Below are positions 24,167 through 35,789 of a DNA stretch of 64,000 nucleotides, piece by piece. The first letter of the stretch is position 1; each line of letters begins with the position of its first letter. Position numbers and translations under genes: made by a program. This stretch comes from Trema orientale (taxonomy: Eukaryota > Streptophyta > Magnoliopsida > Rosales > Cannabaceae): contig JXTC01000181.1 in assembly GCA_002914845.1 (NCBI GenBank), positions 271,489 to 335,488 of the forward strand. The letters run 5' to 3'. The notes beneath the pieces were generated by a model. It was not told the origin of the DNA. It ran no database searches and saw only the letters and a program-made list of their open reading frames with translations.

Positions 24167-25985
24167 TTATCTTCCTTCACGTTTGTCCTTCCTCCATTCC
24201 CATGGCTTCTCAGGATTTGAGGAAGCCCATAAGCCGACTCGCTTTGCTCGAGCCTCATTTTCCCACTATCATGACCATACAGACTTAGAACAAGGATGTT
24301 TCAGAACATGGGTGCACAAGAATGAGAAACTAACAATATGGTACTCACTTTCGCAAGTTCTTGGCGCTGGTCATAGGCTAAGTAATGCCAAGCAAACCCT
24401 TTCTTGAGCATTATTTCCTGGTTGAGGGGGAAATAGAAGAAGAGTTCATAACGGAAATTGGTACGGTGCAAGAACTAGGGTCAGTGTTAACAGACATAAA
24501 TATAGTACCTGTACAAATTTACCATTGGAATAGATATCACCAACACAACGGCCGTAACGATCTTCGTCATAGACGAGGACTCTCAAACACTTGCCCTGAA
24601 CAAGCTTAGACAACTCCTCCTTTGCTTCTTTACCATACGGCATTTTACTCTCTGGTGCATCTATTCCCCTGTTTGCTTACTCAATGTATCATCCACATCA
24701 ACTGCTAGTATGAGATTCAGCTAAAATAATTTAAGTGGACAAAACAAAATTACCTCAATCGAATCCGATACTTTCGAGCGAGAATTTCCTCGTCGTTTTG
24801 AAGATTGATCACCCTGCATTGAAAAAGCCATGTTGAGGCTCATGTTCTGTAAAGTTAATACAGGAATGAATCCAATACTGATCAATTAAAAAGGGATTGT
24901 GTTTGTCCTATACCGATATCCTGCATCAATTATTTGCTTGTGGAGTGCATCTGCCTTTGCATAATTTTTAGCAGCACGCGCTTTCGACCTTTGGACAGCA
25001 GCCGTTTTCACATCTCTTGGAACACAAGCCGATTCCCTTGGGTCGGCTGTGCTGACATAAACTGTCACCGTATCCCCATCTGCGATTGCTTTCGCGTCAA
25101 CCTTGTTTCATCAAAACAGATGATCATGATTAAGAGTAGTTTCAAAGCAGTATTTTGTTATTGACAAGAGGAATTCTTTTTTCACCGGTAGTGTCTGCAA
25201 TTCAAACTTTACTCCAGCGGGCACTGAAGTTGGGACCCCAGCAGAAACTTCAACAAGGGTATGAGGAAGAGGCAGACCATAGAAAGCCAATAAGCCCTAT
25301 ACAACCCATTACATGGAAATTTAATTCTTCTGGTCAATGTCATTCATTTTAGTTTAACCTTAAAGAAATATAATTACTCAATGTTTTGACAACATTGATG
25401 TCTCTTGATTATACCTCAACATCTGCCTTTTGGTGTCTCTTCAAGGTTTGGATGACCAGCCTAGATGCTTCTTCGGGTGTTTTTGGAGGAGGTTTTGCTT
25501 CTCTCCATGCCTCCCCTAGTTTTCTATACCTTCATATGAAATTCTCAAATGTGTAACATAACATTGCAAAAGAGAAGTTAACCCAATTTCTCAACTACTA
25601 ACTATCCACCTTTATATTCAACATATGATTATATATATATAGTTAGTAATTGTTCTAGAGAGCTTAGAAGTAGATCAGCCATTAGTGACATAGTTACCAG
25701 TTAGCCTGAGCCTTCTTGGAGGACACAACATGCTCACTTAGTCCTTCCGGGACCTAAAACCGAGAAGTCCATTGAACTAAGATCACCATCAAAATTCTAC
25801 TTACAAAAATTACAAATAGAAAAGAAAAAAAAAAGCGAGGAAATTACCTGAGAAGTGTTCTCAAATTGGAAGATATCGTGCGCGAGGGCGGAGACGCCGA
25901 CGGTGGCGACGGACACACCGTGGGGCCCTGCAGTGGTGGCCGGCTTACAACAGTGTGCGTACAACAACCTTAGAACGTTTCCCAT
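24167..25985 (-). CDS. CAN: Ca2+-dependent staphylococcal-like nuclease, CAN type
   Basis: Nine exons close in frame: 25848-25985, 25698-25753, 25415-25529, 25186-25296, 24914-25101, 24754-24813, 24509-24668, 24349-24417, 24167-24265, giving 331 residues, close to the Arabidopsis CAN proteins. The start MGN with Cys12-Cys13 fits N-myristoylation plus palmitoylation, predicting plasma-membrane anchoring. The nuclease core spans about 140-300. Asp148/Asp150 lie in ADGDTVTVY, and [10 protein letters not shown] gives Arg221, Asp226 and Glu229, matching SNase Arg35, Asp40 and Glu43. [11 protein letters not shown] gives Arg263, matching Arg87. All catalytic and Ca2+ positions are therefore present. 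Known family members cut DNA and RNA with Ca2+ and are tied to programmed cell death. The family assignment is firm; CAN1 and CAN2 cannot be told apart here. Confidence 0.96.
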
Positions 25986-26259
25986 GTTGTACCTTGTTTG
26001 TTCTTGTCCAATCTCAAGATTATTTGAGGCTCAGTTCTGAGGGACAGATTGTGGAAATCTAGGAGTGGGGAATGATTGGATCTATGTGGGGGAAGAATCG
26101 CTTTTGGGATTGAGGACGAGTAAGGAAGAGGAGGCAAACAAGGAATATAAGGTGGGAGCTAGGCACACACGTGGCTGCTGTTGATTTGTCATGGCCGTTT
26201 TTCCAGTTTAATTTACTGCGGTTGTGACTTCGTTTTCTATTCACGGTAAAGATCTAGTG

Positions 26260-26975
26260 TATGTGTTTCTTACTTTCTTAGCTGGTGCGGAGGTTAGAAG
26301 TTGGAAGTCAACGGTTTGGAGCTTACATTGTAGTATGAGTAAAAGATCAAATTTAGGACGAACACGCTACAGCCCGATAATAGCGCGTAGGAGCGTGGTT
26401 TAGATTTAGATACGCGAATTCTTCGCTACATGATTAGATTAGAAAATGAAATAAACAAAAGAAAATTTGTTAAAATAAACGAAGTATAGTAATATACGTA
26501 ATCTAGAATAGTTTATGTAAGAAAAAAATGAAAGAATCTTACGTGTAAAAAAAAAGTAATCTTTACTTCAATTGATTTACTAGCTCAATCATCTGCCCAA
26601 GGACTTTTTAGTTTTGGCTTTTCAATTAATGAATTATCTATATTGAATTGTATAATCTCTACGTGTCAAAGAAAAGGTAATCATGTAACCTCTAACCTTT
26701 TAATAATTTTTAAAATACATTGAAGTTTTATTTTCCAGATTTGAGTGCATAAATGTTAAATAAATGCTAAGTGGAACTGTTAAAATTTTTATTTTATTTT
26801 TTTAAGAAAAAACTGTGGTCATATTTGTCTCAGCCCTCAACTTGTTCTGAAAAAAAACTGTGGCCATATTTGTCTCAGCTTTCACTTTGCTTTTTCTCTA
26901 ATTCTTGTTTGGTATTGCTCTCACCTTGTTCTTTTCACTATGTACTTCTTTGGTGTAGAGAAAGAAAACTAGTTT
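26260..26975. other. Intergenic DNA upstream of CAN
   Basis: Contains the 5' flank of the minus-strand CAN gene. No further gene seen. A short imperfect duplication (AAACTGTGG.CATATTTGTCTCAGC) lies at about 26811-26880. Confidence 0.5.
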
Positions 26976-27290
26976 AACTTGAAATAACATTTTTACCCCT
27001 GTGTTATTACTGTTTAATGGTTTGTATGCAAGAGTATTTTAGTAATTTAAGTATCTCATTAACTAATAAACTCTCTCCTTTCATTTTTTCCCCTTTTTCC
27101 CCCTCCATTTTGGGGGAAATATAAGTACTCTGTAGCCCACTCATTTTTTTCCACCTATTTTTCTCTTCTCTCTCCTTTCCTTCTTACAAAACAGCTACTT
27201 CTTTTTTTTTTTTGCTTTAATTTTCTCTCCACTTTTTCCTCGTATCTTTTCTTTCCTTTCTATTTTCCCTCTTGCCAAACATATACTTAA
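26975..27290. mobile_element. Pyrimidine-rich MITE-like element, relative of 2238-2680
   Basis: The right side TTTTCTTTCCTTTCTATTTTC to CTTGCCAAACATA and the left TTTTTACCCCTGTG and GAGTATTTTAGTAATTTAAG resemble the order seen at 2238-2680. Only part of the left arm is recognisable. Confidence 0.35.
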
Positions 27291-27299
27291 AAACTTTTT

Positions 27300-29650
27300 T
27301 TAAGGTCACTTTACAATATTTACATTTCTTTTCCCTAAAAATGTACTTTTATTTCCTCTAATAAATGTCTCGGTGGGTGTAACTATAATATACCACTTTT
27401 CAGCTGAAAAAGAACGGAAAAAAAAGTAATGACCACTTGCCTCTTCTAATAAATTTCAAGTTGTTGAATTAGATTCATAAAAGAAAAGGATTTAGAACAG
27501 GAAATATCCGGTATTGGTATAAGAAGATGAGAAGAACATCTCTTATTGATTGTTCGAAAATAAACCCACAAAAAAAAAATAGAATGGAATTTAATCGCTA
27601 ATCTATCATATTTATTATTTGGATAGAAAAAACAAAAAAAAAAGGAAAAAAGAAAAGGTTCATGATAAATAAGAATAATTGGTAGTTTGTCAATTGTGTT
27701 AGTTTTCAGTTTTCATGTTGAAATGTCTCTGTACTATAGGGTCAGTTTTGACTCAACCTTTCTAAAGTTCCCTTCTTGTTTATTGAATTATGTCATTTTG
27801 AACATTATTAACAATATTCTTTTTCTCATTTTCTTTTACATTCTTTTTGCCAGATTACAATGTGTATTCTACTAAAATATTTCATATTTTAATAATAAAC
27901 AAATCATATTAGATTCTGATATCAAGCAGTGAGACATGAGTATGAGAAAAAGAGTGTTACTAGTTATTCAATTATTATTATTTTTTATTCTTTAATTTGT
28001 TTGGAGGTCAAGATAATATATATTTTTCTTGGGCCAAACATATGGTGAAAAACATAGTTCGGAGGTCAAAATTGAAATATTTTAGAGTTCAAATGCTGAA
28101 TTGGATTCTTGATGAATTTTTGACAGATTCTTCACTAATTTCTCCCCAAAAGTGATAAAATCTAATAGTAGTGATAAATTTAGTTAAACATTTAAAAAAA
28201 GTAATAATTGCTTACTTAACCCCTATGTTGAGACTTGATCTGTGGCTCGCGGGCTGAAAATAAAATAGACCGTTAGATGGTAGGAGAAGGAAAATATAGG
28301 AAAAAGAATACCAGTACTACTTTTTAAAAAATAATACTAGAAATACGATCTTTTTAAAATAATTATTTTTCTATACAATATTCAATGACATTTTTTAAAA
28401 TATTTTGGTTACTGAACTAATAACCAAATCCCAAAGAAACTTGTTTGATTAACGGAAACCAGAAAATAAAAGATTATTAGAAACTAAAGAAAAATATTAC
28501 TTGAAACTAATTTGATTGTTGAAACTAGAAATCAATTTGGTTACTAAAAACTAAGAATCCAATTTTGTTATTGGAAACTATTTTAGTTTTTTATAATCAA
28601 AATATTTAGAAAAATGCTACTAAATATAGAATAATTATTCTCATCAGGTCATATTTTTGGAATTATTTTTGAAACCTTGGGTATAAGTGTTCAAATTCCA
28701 AAAATATATCTCAACAGCAATTGGAGAGAAAAATTTGGCCCTGATAAATCGATAAAGAACTAATAAAGGCCAATAAATTTAAAGAAATGATCTTCATTCC
28801 AGTAGTGAAGTCGCCAAATATCACTTTTTTTTAATATACATCACTCAGAATTAATAACAGTCGTTTTTTTTTTTTAAATTTTTACAACCAATAAATTTAA
28901 AAAGAATTTTGGTAGCTAAGAAAATTATTTTATACAATCCAGAATAACAAAAAATAAAACTGCTGTTTCAATTAATTGAAAAAAAGAAAATTACATAATT
29001 ATAATTAATCGAGTGTAATAAATGGTACCGCTCTAAGAGCTTTTCCTCATCTGAGTCCACAAAAGCCCATTTCAATCATTTGATGGTCGGCCTTCTTCTT
29101 GAGTCCCAAAATAGCCCATTTCAATTAATCAAACACTCTTTTTTAGTGCGAAGGTAGTTTTTTTTAGTGAAATTTAGCTAATAATTTTTATTTATTAAAT
29201 TTAAAAAATATATTTATTATTATTTAATCTTAATTTCTACTCTATTAAGAATTATAAGTTTTCACGTTTAATTTGGTGTAACTCGAATATATGACCGAAA
29301 TTCTTAACTCTTACCACTTAAACTAACCCACTTAGTCTAGTAATAATTAATCATCCTGATCCCTCTAAATTGAAATTGGTATAATCCAAAAGGTTCGTAG
29401 AACAATTTCTAATTGAACCCTGTCCGTCAATAAGAACGTGGAATTGTACTTCGCAAAATTCCTGAAGCACCCAAAATTATCCCAAGAAAGATTCTTCCAC
29501 CGTTTTTATGCTGCCACCTATAATCGTTTCCTTATCAATTTCAACCTTTTAAGACAAAGCTTACGGTGGTGATTAATTGTAAACTTTTTTTTTTTTTTTG
29601 GTATGACTAATTATGAACTATTTTCTTGTCATTTTTCCAATGTAATTTAC
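27300..29650. other. AT-rich intergenic DNA with degenerate repeats
   Basis: No gene recognised. About 28390-28620 is made of GAAACTA.TTTG.TTA-type units like those in the 18.5-kb and 53-kb arrays. Poly-A/T runs are frequent. Confidence 0.45.
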
Positions 29651-29668
29651 CATCTTACCCTAAAATTC

Positions 29669-29852
29669 GGAATAATGCCATAGGGCACTAGTGGTGCCCA
29701 ACACCACAGTGATGTGTCAATTTGTCACTGGCTAATCATAATTATAATTTAAGTGGGGCCCATGTAGGACCCAGTTTATTAATTAAATCATCCAGTGACA
29801 AACAGACATATCATTGTAGTGCTGGGCACTACTGTTGCCCCGTAGCATTGCT
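29669..29852. mobile_element. Mutator-type MITE, 184 bp
   Basis: Inverted ends of about 55 bp run AATGCCATAGGGCA..AGTGGTGCCCA..ACCACAGTGAT..GTC..TTTGTCACTGG on the left. The right has the complementary order, AATGCTACGGGGCAACAGTAGTGCCCA when read inward. The flanks CTAAAATTC (29660-29668) and CTAAAATTT (29853-29861) form a 9-bp target duplication with one mismatch. Length and duplication fit a Mutator-derived MITE. Confidence 0.8.
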
Positions 29853-30241
29853 CTAAAATTTGTCGACTAAAGAATAGTGAATAAAGAAAGAAAACTGTGA
29901 ACCAATAAATGACAAACCTTTGTCCCAACAAGACCAGGCAGGGGTAATGATTTTTTGCCGACCCTGTTAGTGGAAGCTAGCTCTCATGGACCTCTTAAGT
30001 CAATCAAAGAATAAAGTAACCTCACATAAGAGAGGAAAAAAAGAGAAAAAGGAAAAAAGTAGCAATCCACCGCGTAAATTAAGAATCCTATACCTTTCTT
30101 CACCCCACTACTGTTGTTTATATGCGTGTGGAGTAGCTCTTTGATGAAGCTAAAAGAAAGTAAAGGCCTCAAAAGAACGCTCTTTCTTCTCCTTCTCCTC
30201 CTTTCTCTTGAAAATTTCAATTTACCATCCTAAGTTCAACA

Positions 30242-30681
30242 ATGCCTAACGTGCGTAAGAACCCCAACCACCCGCTGTGACAAAATTCTTCGGTATCATT
30301 TTTCTGGCCAGTCTCACTAACCGAGTTTAATGTCTTTCCCTTTGTGGGTTTTGAAAATTGTTTAGGTGGTTGAGGTGAAGGTGGGTTTGCATTGTGTTGA
30401 TTGCATCAAGAAGATCTTGAAGGCCATCAAGAAAATTGAAGGTTAATAATTGTTCCCATTAATTTGATTCAAATGTTTTTTTTTTCTTTTTGGTTATTTT
30501 AATTTTATTTATTTATTGTTGTCATTTTTTGGGTTGTACAGATATTGAGACATATGACGTTGATACACAACTCAACAAGGTGATTGTAACAGGCAATGTT
30601 ACCACAGAACAAGTAATCAAAGTGCTCCAGAAGATTGGCAAGTCCGCAAGCGCCTGGGAGCCAGAGGCCCGGGGTAATTAG
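30242..30681 (+). CDS. Small HMA-domain metal-binding protein (ATX1-like)
   Basis: Three exons: 30242-30250 (codes only MPN), 30366-30441 and 30542-30681, giving 74 residues. After MPN comes VVEVKVGLHCVDCIKKILKA, then (via the GAAG|ATATT junction) DIETYDVDTQLNKVIVTGN. This is the beta-alpha-beta-beta-alpha-beta heavy-metal-associated fold with the CxxC metal site at Cys13/Cys16. The usual Met of MxCxxC is Leu. The family (ATX1-like copper chaperones and single-domain HIPP relatives) binds Cu or Zn. There is no C-terminal CaaX box, so it is not isoprenylated. The 9-nt first exon relies on a GTGCGT donor and gives a start typical of close relatives. It converges with the ERD15-like gene. Confidence 0.9.
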
Positions 30682-30741
30682 CTAGATGCCCGGAGTAATT
30701 AGCTAGATGACTGGGAGCCAGAGGCCCGGGGTAATTAGCTA
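30655..30741. repeat. Local duplication of the HMA gene 3' end
   Basis: TGGGAGCCAGAGGCCCGGGG followed by TAATTAGCTA at 30655-30684 is repeated at 30712-30741, with a partial copy (GCCCGGAGTAATTAGCTAGA) between. The first copy encodes the last residues and the stop; the others fall in the 3' untranslated region. Confidence 0.85.
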
Positions 30742-31166
30742 AGATGACTCTTTATGGTTCTTCTAATTCAATATATTACGCCTCATTTTGGCACCCAAAA
30801 CCAACCATTTCCACCTTCAGCAAATATCGATCTTCTTCAATTTTGCACGACCTTGGGATTTATGTGATAAACTCTGTATTAATGTCTAAAAATATAATCC
30901 AAGTTTCAGCTAGTTTATGACCTTTATTTCCCCCACTTTTTTTTTGGGTAAATTTTTGTTTTGCTTTATTTATTCATCAAGGAAAATAAAAAAGTACAAG
31001 ACAAGAACGATCATAAAATAAGTAAGGCTACAAGTCTACAACTCTCGGAGTCGTTACTCTGTACAAGAAACATTTACAACGAAAAAAGCAGATCGAGAAA
31101 TTGTAAAAGGAGATAGTTAGGAAACCGCAACGATCGAACTCACTGAGTCAGACACACCGACTCGCT

Positions 31167-31712
31167 CTACCTCGGCTGCTGAATCGTCCGTGGACTCAGT
31201 TTCGGCTTCACGATCTTCGGAGCCTTCTCGATGTATCTCGGAGCTTCCGCAGGCGCACGTGCCTTTCGCCATTTCACTGCTCCCATCCGAACCAAATCCT
31301 TTGAAGAGTCTCTCTCTACTTCCTCCTCTGCGCCATAAAAAGAAAGCACATATATATATAACACACAGTGAGTGAGCGAGCGAGAGCGAGTCAGATCGGA
31401 ACGAGTTGACTCGTTCGGACTAGAATAAACGTTTTCTCTTTCTCTTTTACCTTCGTTGTCGTCGAAGAGGAGCGAATCGACGTCCGGGAGGGCAGGATCG
31501 TAAATATCGAGAAAGGAAGGGTCAGTTTGGGGATCGCAGAAACGCTCCTGGAGCCAGTAGTCGCGGAACCAAGGGGAGGACTGAACCAGGGCCCACCACT
31601 CGTCGGAGAAATCCTCCACCGTCCGATACGCCAAGGGGACGAACATGGGAGCGTTGGGATTCAGAGTCGACGAAGACGAAGTCGACCTCCCCGAAATTAC
31701 CTCCATTGCCAT
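31167..31712 (-). CDS. ERD15: ERD15-like PAM2 protein
   Basis: Two exons, 31451-31712 and 31167-31327, give 140 residues. Residues 15-26 ([12 protein letters not shown]) are a PAM2 motif, which binds the MLLE domain of poly(A)-binding protein. Residues ~32-58 ([18 protein letters not shown] and on) match the conserved block next to PAM2 in ERD15/CID1 proteins. An acidic stretch ([13 protein letters not shown]) follows, then a basic C-terminus ending in QQPR. ERD15 proteins are small cytosolic stress-response factors linked to ABA and dehydration. The 123-nt intron (31328-31450) is a multiple of three and free of in-frame stops, so an unspliced transcript would encode 181 residues. Start: MAMEV at 31712; a second Met two codons on is possible. 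Confidence 0.93.
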   Translation of the reverse strand: MAMEVISGRSTSSSSTLNPNAPMFVPLAYRTVEDFSDEWWALVQSSPWFRDYWLQERFCDPQTDPSFLDIYDPALPDVDSLLFDDNEGKRERENVYSSPNESTRSDLTRSRSLTHCVLYIYVLSFYGAEEEVERDSSKDLVRMGAVKWRKARAPAEAPRYIEKAPKIVKPKLSPRTIQQPR

Positions 31713-31730
31713 TCACTCGAAACTCAGACA

Positions 31731-31817
31731 CTGTTTATACAAAAAACACACAAAATCGTGAGTCAAAATGAAAATAACATGATCTAGAGAGAGAGAGGGT
31801 AGTGAGAGTGAGCGAAC
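31731..31817 (-). other. Probable 5'-UTR intron of the ERD15-like gene
   Basis: On the minus strand CTTCAG|GTTCGC (donor) and GTATAAACAG|TGTCTG (acceptor) bracket 87 bp, including a CT/GA run. Its acceptor lies 18 nt upstream of the start codon. Inferred from signals only. Confidence 0.45.
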
Positions 31818-31904
31818 CTGAAGTTGAAGACGAAGAACAGTACGGAATTACGTGATCTAAGATAAGGTTGGGAAATATCTGACTACATTTCCGGATCGTC
31901 GTTC

Positions 31905-31918
31905 GTCAATTATATAGA
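31905..31918 (-). promoter_or_regulatory. TATA-like element of the ERD15-like gene
   Basis: The minus strand reads CTCTATATAATTG about 200 bp upstream of the start codon, consistent with a transcript start near 31880 followed by the proposed leader intron. Confidence 0.4.
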
Positions 31919-31919
31919 G

Positions 31920-33680
31920 TTGTCCCTTGAAAAATAGGCCTCGTTTCTAATTGTATTACAAGACTGCCACTATTGCTTTTTTAAATATGAAGAAGGGAAA
32001 CGACAATGTACGGATAGAAGAACGACAAAAAAAAGAGAGAGCGAAATATTCAGCAAAAGATGGCCGCCCGATTTGGGTTGGGGCTGTGAGTCAGCCACTT
32101 TCAAAGCAGATTCACCTGGTTTTGCCCATAGGATTGGGTTTGGACCTTGGGTTGTTCGGAAAATAATGGATTGAATTGTCTTGTACGCTACACTTTTTTT
32201 TTTTTAATTTGGATAATAGAAAATAGCGAATTTTTAATGGTGGTGCCTGCCACGTTTTTGGCAGAGCGTGCGATGCGTTTTGATTGTTAATTTGGGGCCC
32301 ACTCGTCAATCATCCATAACAACGAGACACACTCACACATCATTGTTCTTATCCGTTGCAGTGCGCTTTTTCTTTTTGCTTTTTTTTTTTNNNNNNNNNN
32401 NNCTATTGAATTAATAACACGTATCAAAATTTTTTTACAACCCCTTATTCCATATTTGAGTGAGGATAGGGCCACGGATGACCGACCCTTTTTCTTTTTT
32501 AGAACTACTATTGAATTAATAACACGTATCAAAATTTTTTTATTGTCCCTAGTCTGTTATTAATTATTAGTATTATTAATTAATATAGTAAGATCCACTG
32601 TTAATTTTATTTTTAGTTGATTATCACTATAAATACATTATAAATACTCCTCGAAAGGAAAAAATATATATATATATAAATACGTTATCACGTGAATACG
32701 TTCGTGTTACAAAGCATAAACTATTGCCCTTAATCTCACCCAAACAGAGATTAAATCAACCACCAATGCCTTAATTAAGGAAATATGGTGTTAGGTATCA
32801 CGCTAGAAATATAAATGACCATAATGTTTTACTAAAACAAATTGAGCATGGTCGCGCCGTGAAGTTGAAATCGAGGATTCGTTATAATCTTTCACCAGAA
32901 GATTTAACATTAGGTACAACATATTGATATGATTCTATTAACAAGTCCTACATTCCATGATAATCTGGTCCACTATAAGGGTGACGTGACAGTAATGGAG
33001 CAGTACTAATATTAGCAATAATTTGCGGTGGAAACTAGAAAGAAAAGAAATCACTAACGCATGATGTTCCCCTTTCTTATGAAGTAGCAAGAGGTTTATG
33101 GATAATTCATGTCGATAAAAATGATAGATTATTGAATTCCAAGCCTATATTCTGTTTTAGTTTGTTTTCTATCTACCCCCTAATACACTTTTTTTTTTTT
33201 TTTTTCCATGTGTGTCTATTTTGAATAGAATTATTGAATTATTGAGATTATAATTTAACTTTATGCCAAACGAGAGAATTAAATGAAGAAACCAACAATC
33301 AAAAGAAAGTGGATGCGGTAAGAAAGTCAACTAGGAATCACATTCGCCAGTACCATTGTGATATCTGTTATTCACTTAAATCCGATGGCTTAAGTTTAGG
33401 CAATTACTTATAGTCCGCTCTTAAAGATCTAATTGTGTCAAGTGTCAACTTTGCTGTGTACCACCAAAACTCAGCCAGTTCTTCTAACCGGAGCTTGTAT
33501 CTAAAGATTTGTAATCAAGATTCAAGCATCGCCTCTTTATATACATTTACAAATAAAATGGTATCTTCACCAATGACGGCCAGAAAAGCACCAAATCTTT
33601 GCGGCGGGCCAGGTAACAGGTCGGAAACGCGTACAAGATCAAGCTCAAAGACTTGCTAGCCTAAGTCAAGGACGGGATAT
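31920..33680. other. Intergenic DNA with an assembly gap
   Basis: Contains 12 N bases at 32391-32402. The sequence right after the gap (CTATTGAATTAATAACACGT followed by ATCAAAATTTTTTT, 32403) occurs again at 32509. No gene is recognised; a reading frame at 33435-33659 has no known domain. Confidence 0.5.
32391..32402. other. Assembly gap (12 N)
   Basis: Preceded by a poly-T run and followed by a sequence that is repeated about 106 bp later, so gap length and local order may be wrong. Confidence 0.99.
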
Positions 33681-33683
33681 TAA

Positions 33684-33697
33684 TTATATATACATAT
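33684..33697 (+). promoter_or_regulatory. TATA-like element of the TyrA-family gene
   Basis: TTATATATACATATA lies about 50 bp upstream of the ATG at 33744, leaving room only for a short leader. This argues against a missing upstream transit-peptide exon. Confidence 0.45.
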
Positions 33698-33743
33698 AGA
33701 TCTTGGAAACCTAATAGGATAATAGTCTTATCGGGCACCAACC

Positions 33744-35266
33744 ATGTCTGCTTCGTCCTCGTCTGCCTCGTTTTCCTCGTCATCAACAAACCTCAAAATA
33801 GGCATAGTGGGTTTTGGTCCCTTCGCCCAGTTTCTGGCAAAGACAATCATCAAACAGGGCCATATTTTAAGCGCCACTTCTCGCACAGATTACTCTGACC
33901 TATGTGTCAATTTGGGTGTCTCATTTTTCAGGTAACTATATTGTGTTTATACATATATGCTATCATACAAAACAAACATGACAGACGACCAAAGTTTTCT
34001 GTCCTGGAATCTGGCTGTTTATCATTTGTTTTTGGGGAGTTTCAGAAATACAGAAGCGTTTCTTGAAGCAGACAACGACGTCGTACTGATATGCACATCG
34101 ATTCTGTCCTCATCCGAGGTTCTCAAGTCATTGCCGTTTCAGTGTCTGAAACGACCGACACTTTTTGTTGATGTGCTCTCAGTTAAAGAGTATCCGAAAA
34201 ATTTACTACTCCAAGTATGCTAAGCTGATTACTCCCATAAAAAAAATTCTATAGAAATGAACAATATATATTTACCAGAGATTAATAAGTATAAAAGGGT
34301 TCATGTTTGTGTTGCTTAGGTGCTGCCAGAAGAGTCGGATGTGCTTTGTATTCACCCCATGTTTGGACCAGAGAGTGGGAAAAATGGGTGGAAAGGTCTA
34401 ACATGCGTGTTTGAGAGGGTTCGAATAAGGAACGAAGCTACTTGCTCAAGCTTTCTCCGAATTTTTGAAAGTGAGGTACCTAAGTTCTTGTCAAAATCTT
34501 ATTCCCTCCTGTCATGAAATTTGCTAATACCATTAGCGATCTCCCATACGAAAAGACATAACTAATCTAAGCTATTAGAAGTATAGAACAACTGGTTTAA
34601 GTTCTTTTACATGTATATATTCTATGACTACAAATCACAAAGGCATCCAGGGTTGCCGAATGCTGGAAATATCTTGTGAGGAACACGATAAAATGGCCGC
34701 TAAGAGCCAATTTCTCACTCACACTATTGGCAGGTACAATGAAATTTTATTTTATTTTTTTGCCACCTATCAGAGATAATCTTGTGGTTAAAACTATGGG
34801 AAGAAGCCTAAGCATCTACCTGGTTTACAGGGTATTGTCGGAAATGGCGATCGAGTCCACACCTATAAACACGAAAGGGTTCGAGACACTAATTCAATTG
34901 GTATAATCTATCAGTTCCCCAAAAGTTTTTCTTGCACCCATCTTTAAACAGCTAACAAAAAAATGTGCAATGAAGGAAGCTAACATCATATTATTTGCAG
35001 AAAGAGAACACCGTGAAAGATAGTTTTGATCTGTACAGTGGGCTGTTCATAAGAAATAGATTTGCCAAGCAAGAGGTATGGATCAGCTGCCTGCATTTGT
35101 GTATTCTGAACATGGTTTAGTGTCTAAATATTTGCTACAACTAAAGGTTTGACTCCTCTGACTCCTCATACAGCTGGAAAACCTTGAACTTGCTATCAAG
35201 AAGGTCAAGCAAAAGCTGCTAGATAGGATGATTGACACACCAGATATGGATGTTGTTACACCCTGA
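33744..35266 (+). CDS. Arogenate dehydrogenase-like TyrA-family enzyme
   Basis: Seven exons: 33744-33931, 34046-34214, 34320-34475, 34651-34733, 34831-34900, 35001-35075, 35174-35266; 277 residues. TyrA enzymes oxidatively decarboxylate arogenate (or prephenate) with NADP on the way to tyrosine. Seen: a Rossmann start LKIGIVGFGPFAQFLAKTI (GxGxxA, residues ~24-29); SATSRTDYSDL after beta-2; VLICTSILS; FVDVLSVKEYP; HPMFGPESGKNGW; EEHDKMAAKSQFLTHTIGR, which carries the conserved His pair; and ENTVKDSFDLYSGLF. Thr226 and Asp229 sit where plant arogenate-specific enzymes keep Thr/Asp and legume prephenate dehydrogenases differ. Only ~16 Ser-rich residues precede the domain, much shorter than the plastid-targeted family (about 350-640 residues), so location may be cytosolic. 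Family firm; substrate inferred. Confidence 0.9.
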
Positions 35267-35789
35267 CAGCTGACTTGAGAGTTTCTGGTTGACAGAGAGT
35301 GGAAATGTTTAAGACGACATTTTGATTGAAAAAGATGTTTAATAAACATTGTTGCCCATTTCAATAGATTTTTCTAATTCTACTTGGTTGATGAATACAG
35401 TCCCAAAGACTGTTTGAGGCAACATTGCTTCCAGTCACATAGCATTTTTTCTCTCATTTCAAATAAGTTCACATGAAACTCTTTTTAAAGTTGTTGAGCT
35501 CAAAAAGACTAAAAATGTACTGGGAAGAATATGCCTCTCTACCAAAAGTATCTTGAGCTATACTTCCCAAATATCTCCAACTACTCCATACATGTCGACT
35601 TGGCTAATTTTCAAAACTGCCTTTCATCAAAATTGGAAGAATTACAAATTGAATAATTAACGTTTGACAAAACATAAGTTTAAATGTTGTCTTCTTTTTT
35701 CCTCGACCTCTTTGTCAGCTTTTGGGGAAAGAGAAAAAAAAGCGAAAAAGTTACAAATCTGTATGAGAGTATAAACTCGGATTTTCACC

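Noticed and set aside
34641-34733. Using the AAAG|GCATCC acceptor for exon 4 of the TyrA-family gene
   Set aside because: It gives a different frame that loses EEHDKMAAKSQFLTHTIGR. The acceptor at 34650 (CATCCAG) preserves the conserved motif and closes the frame.
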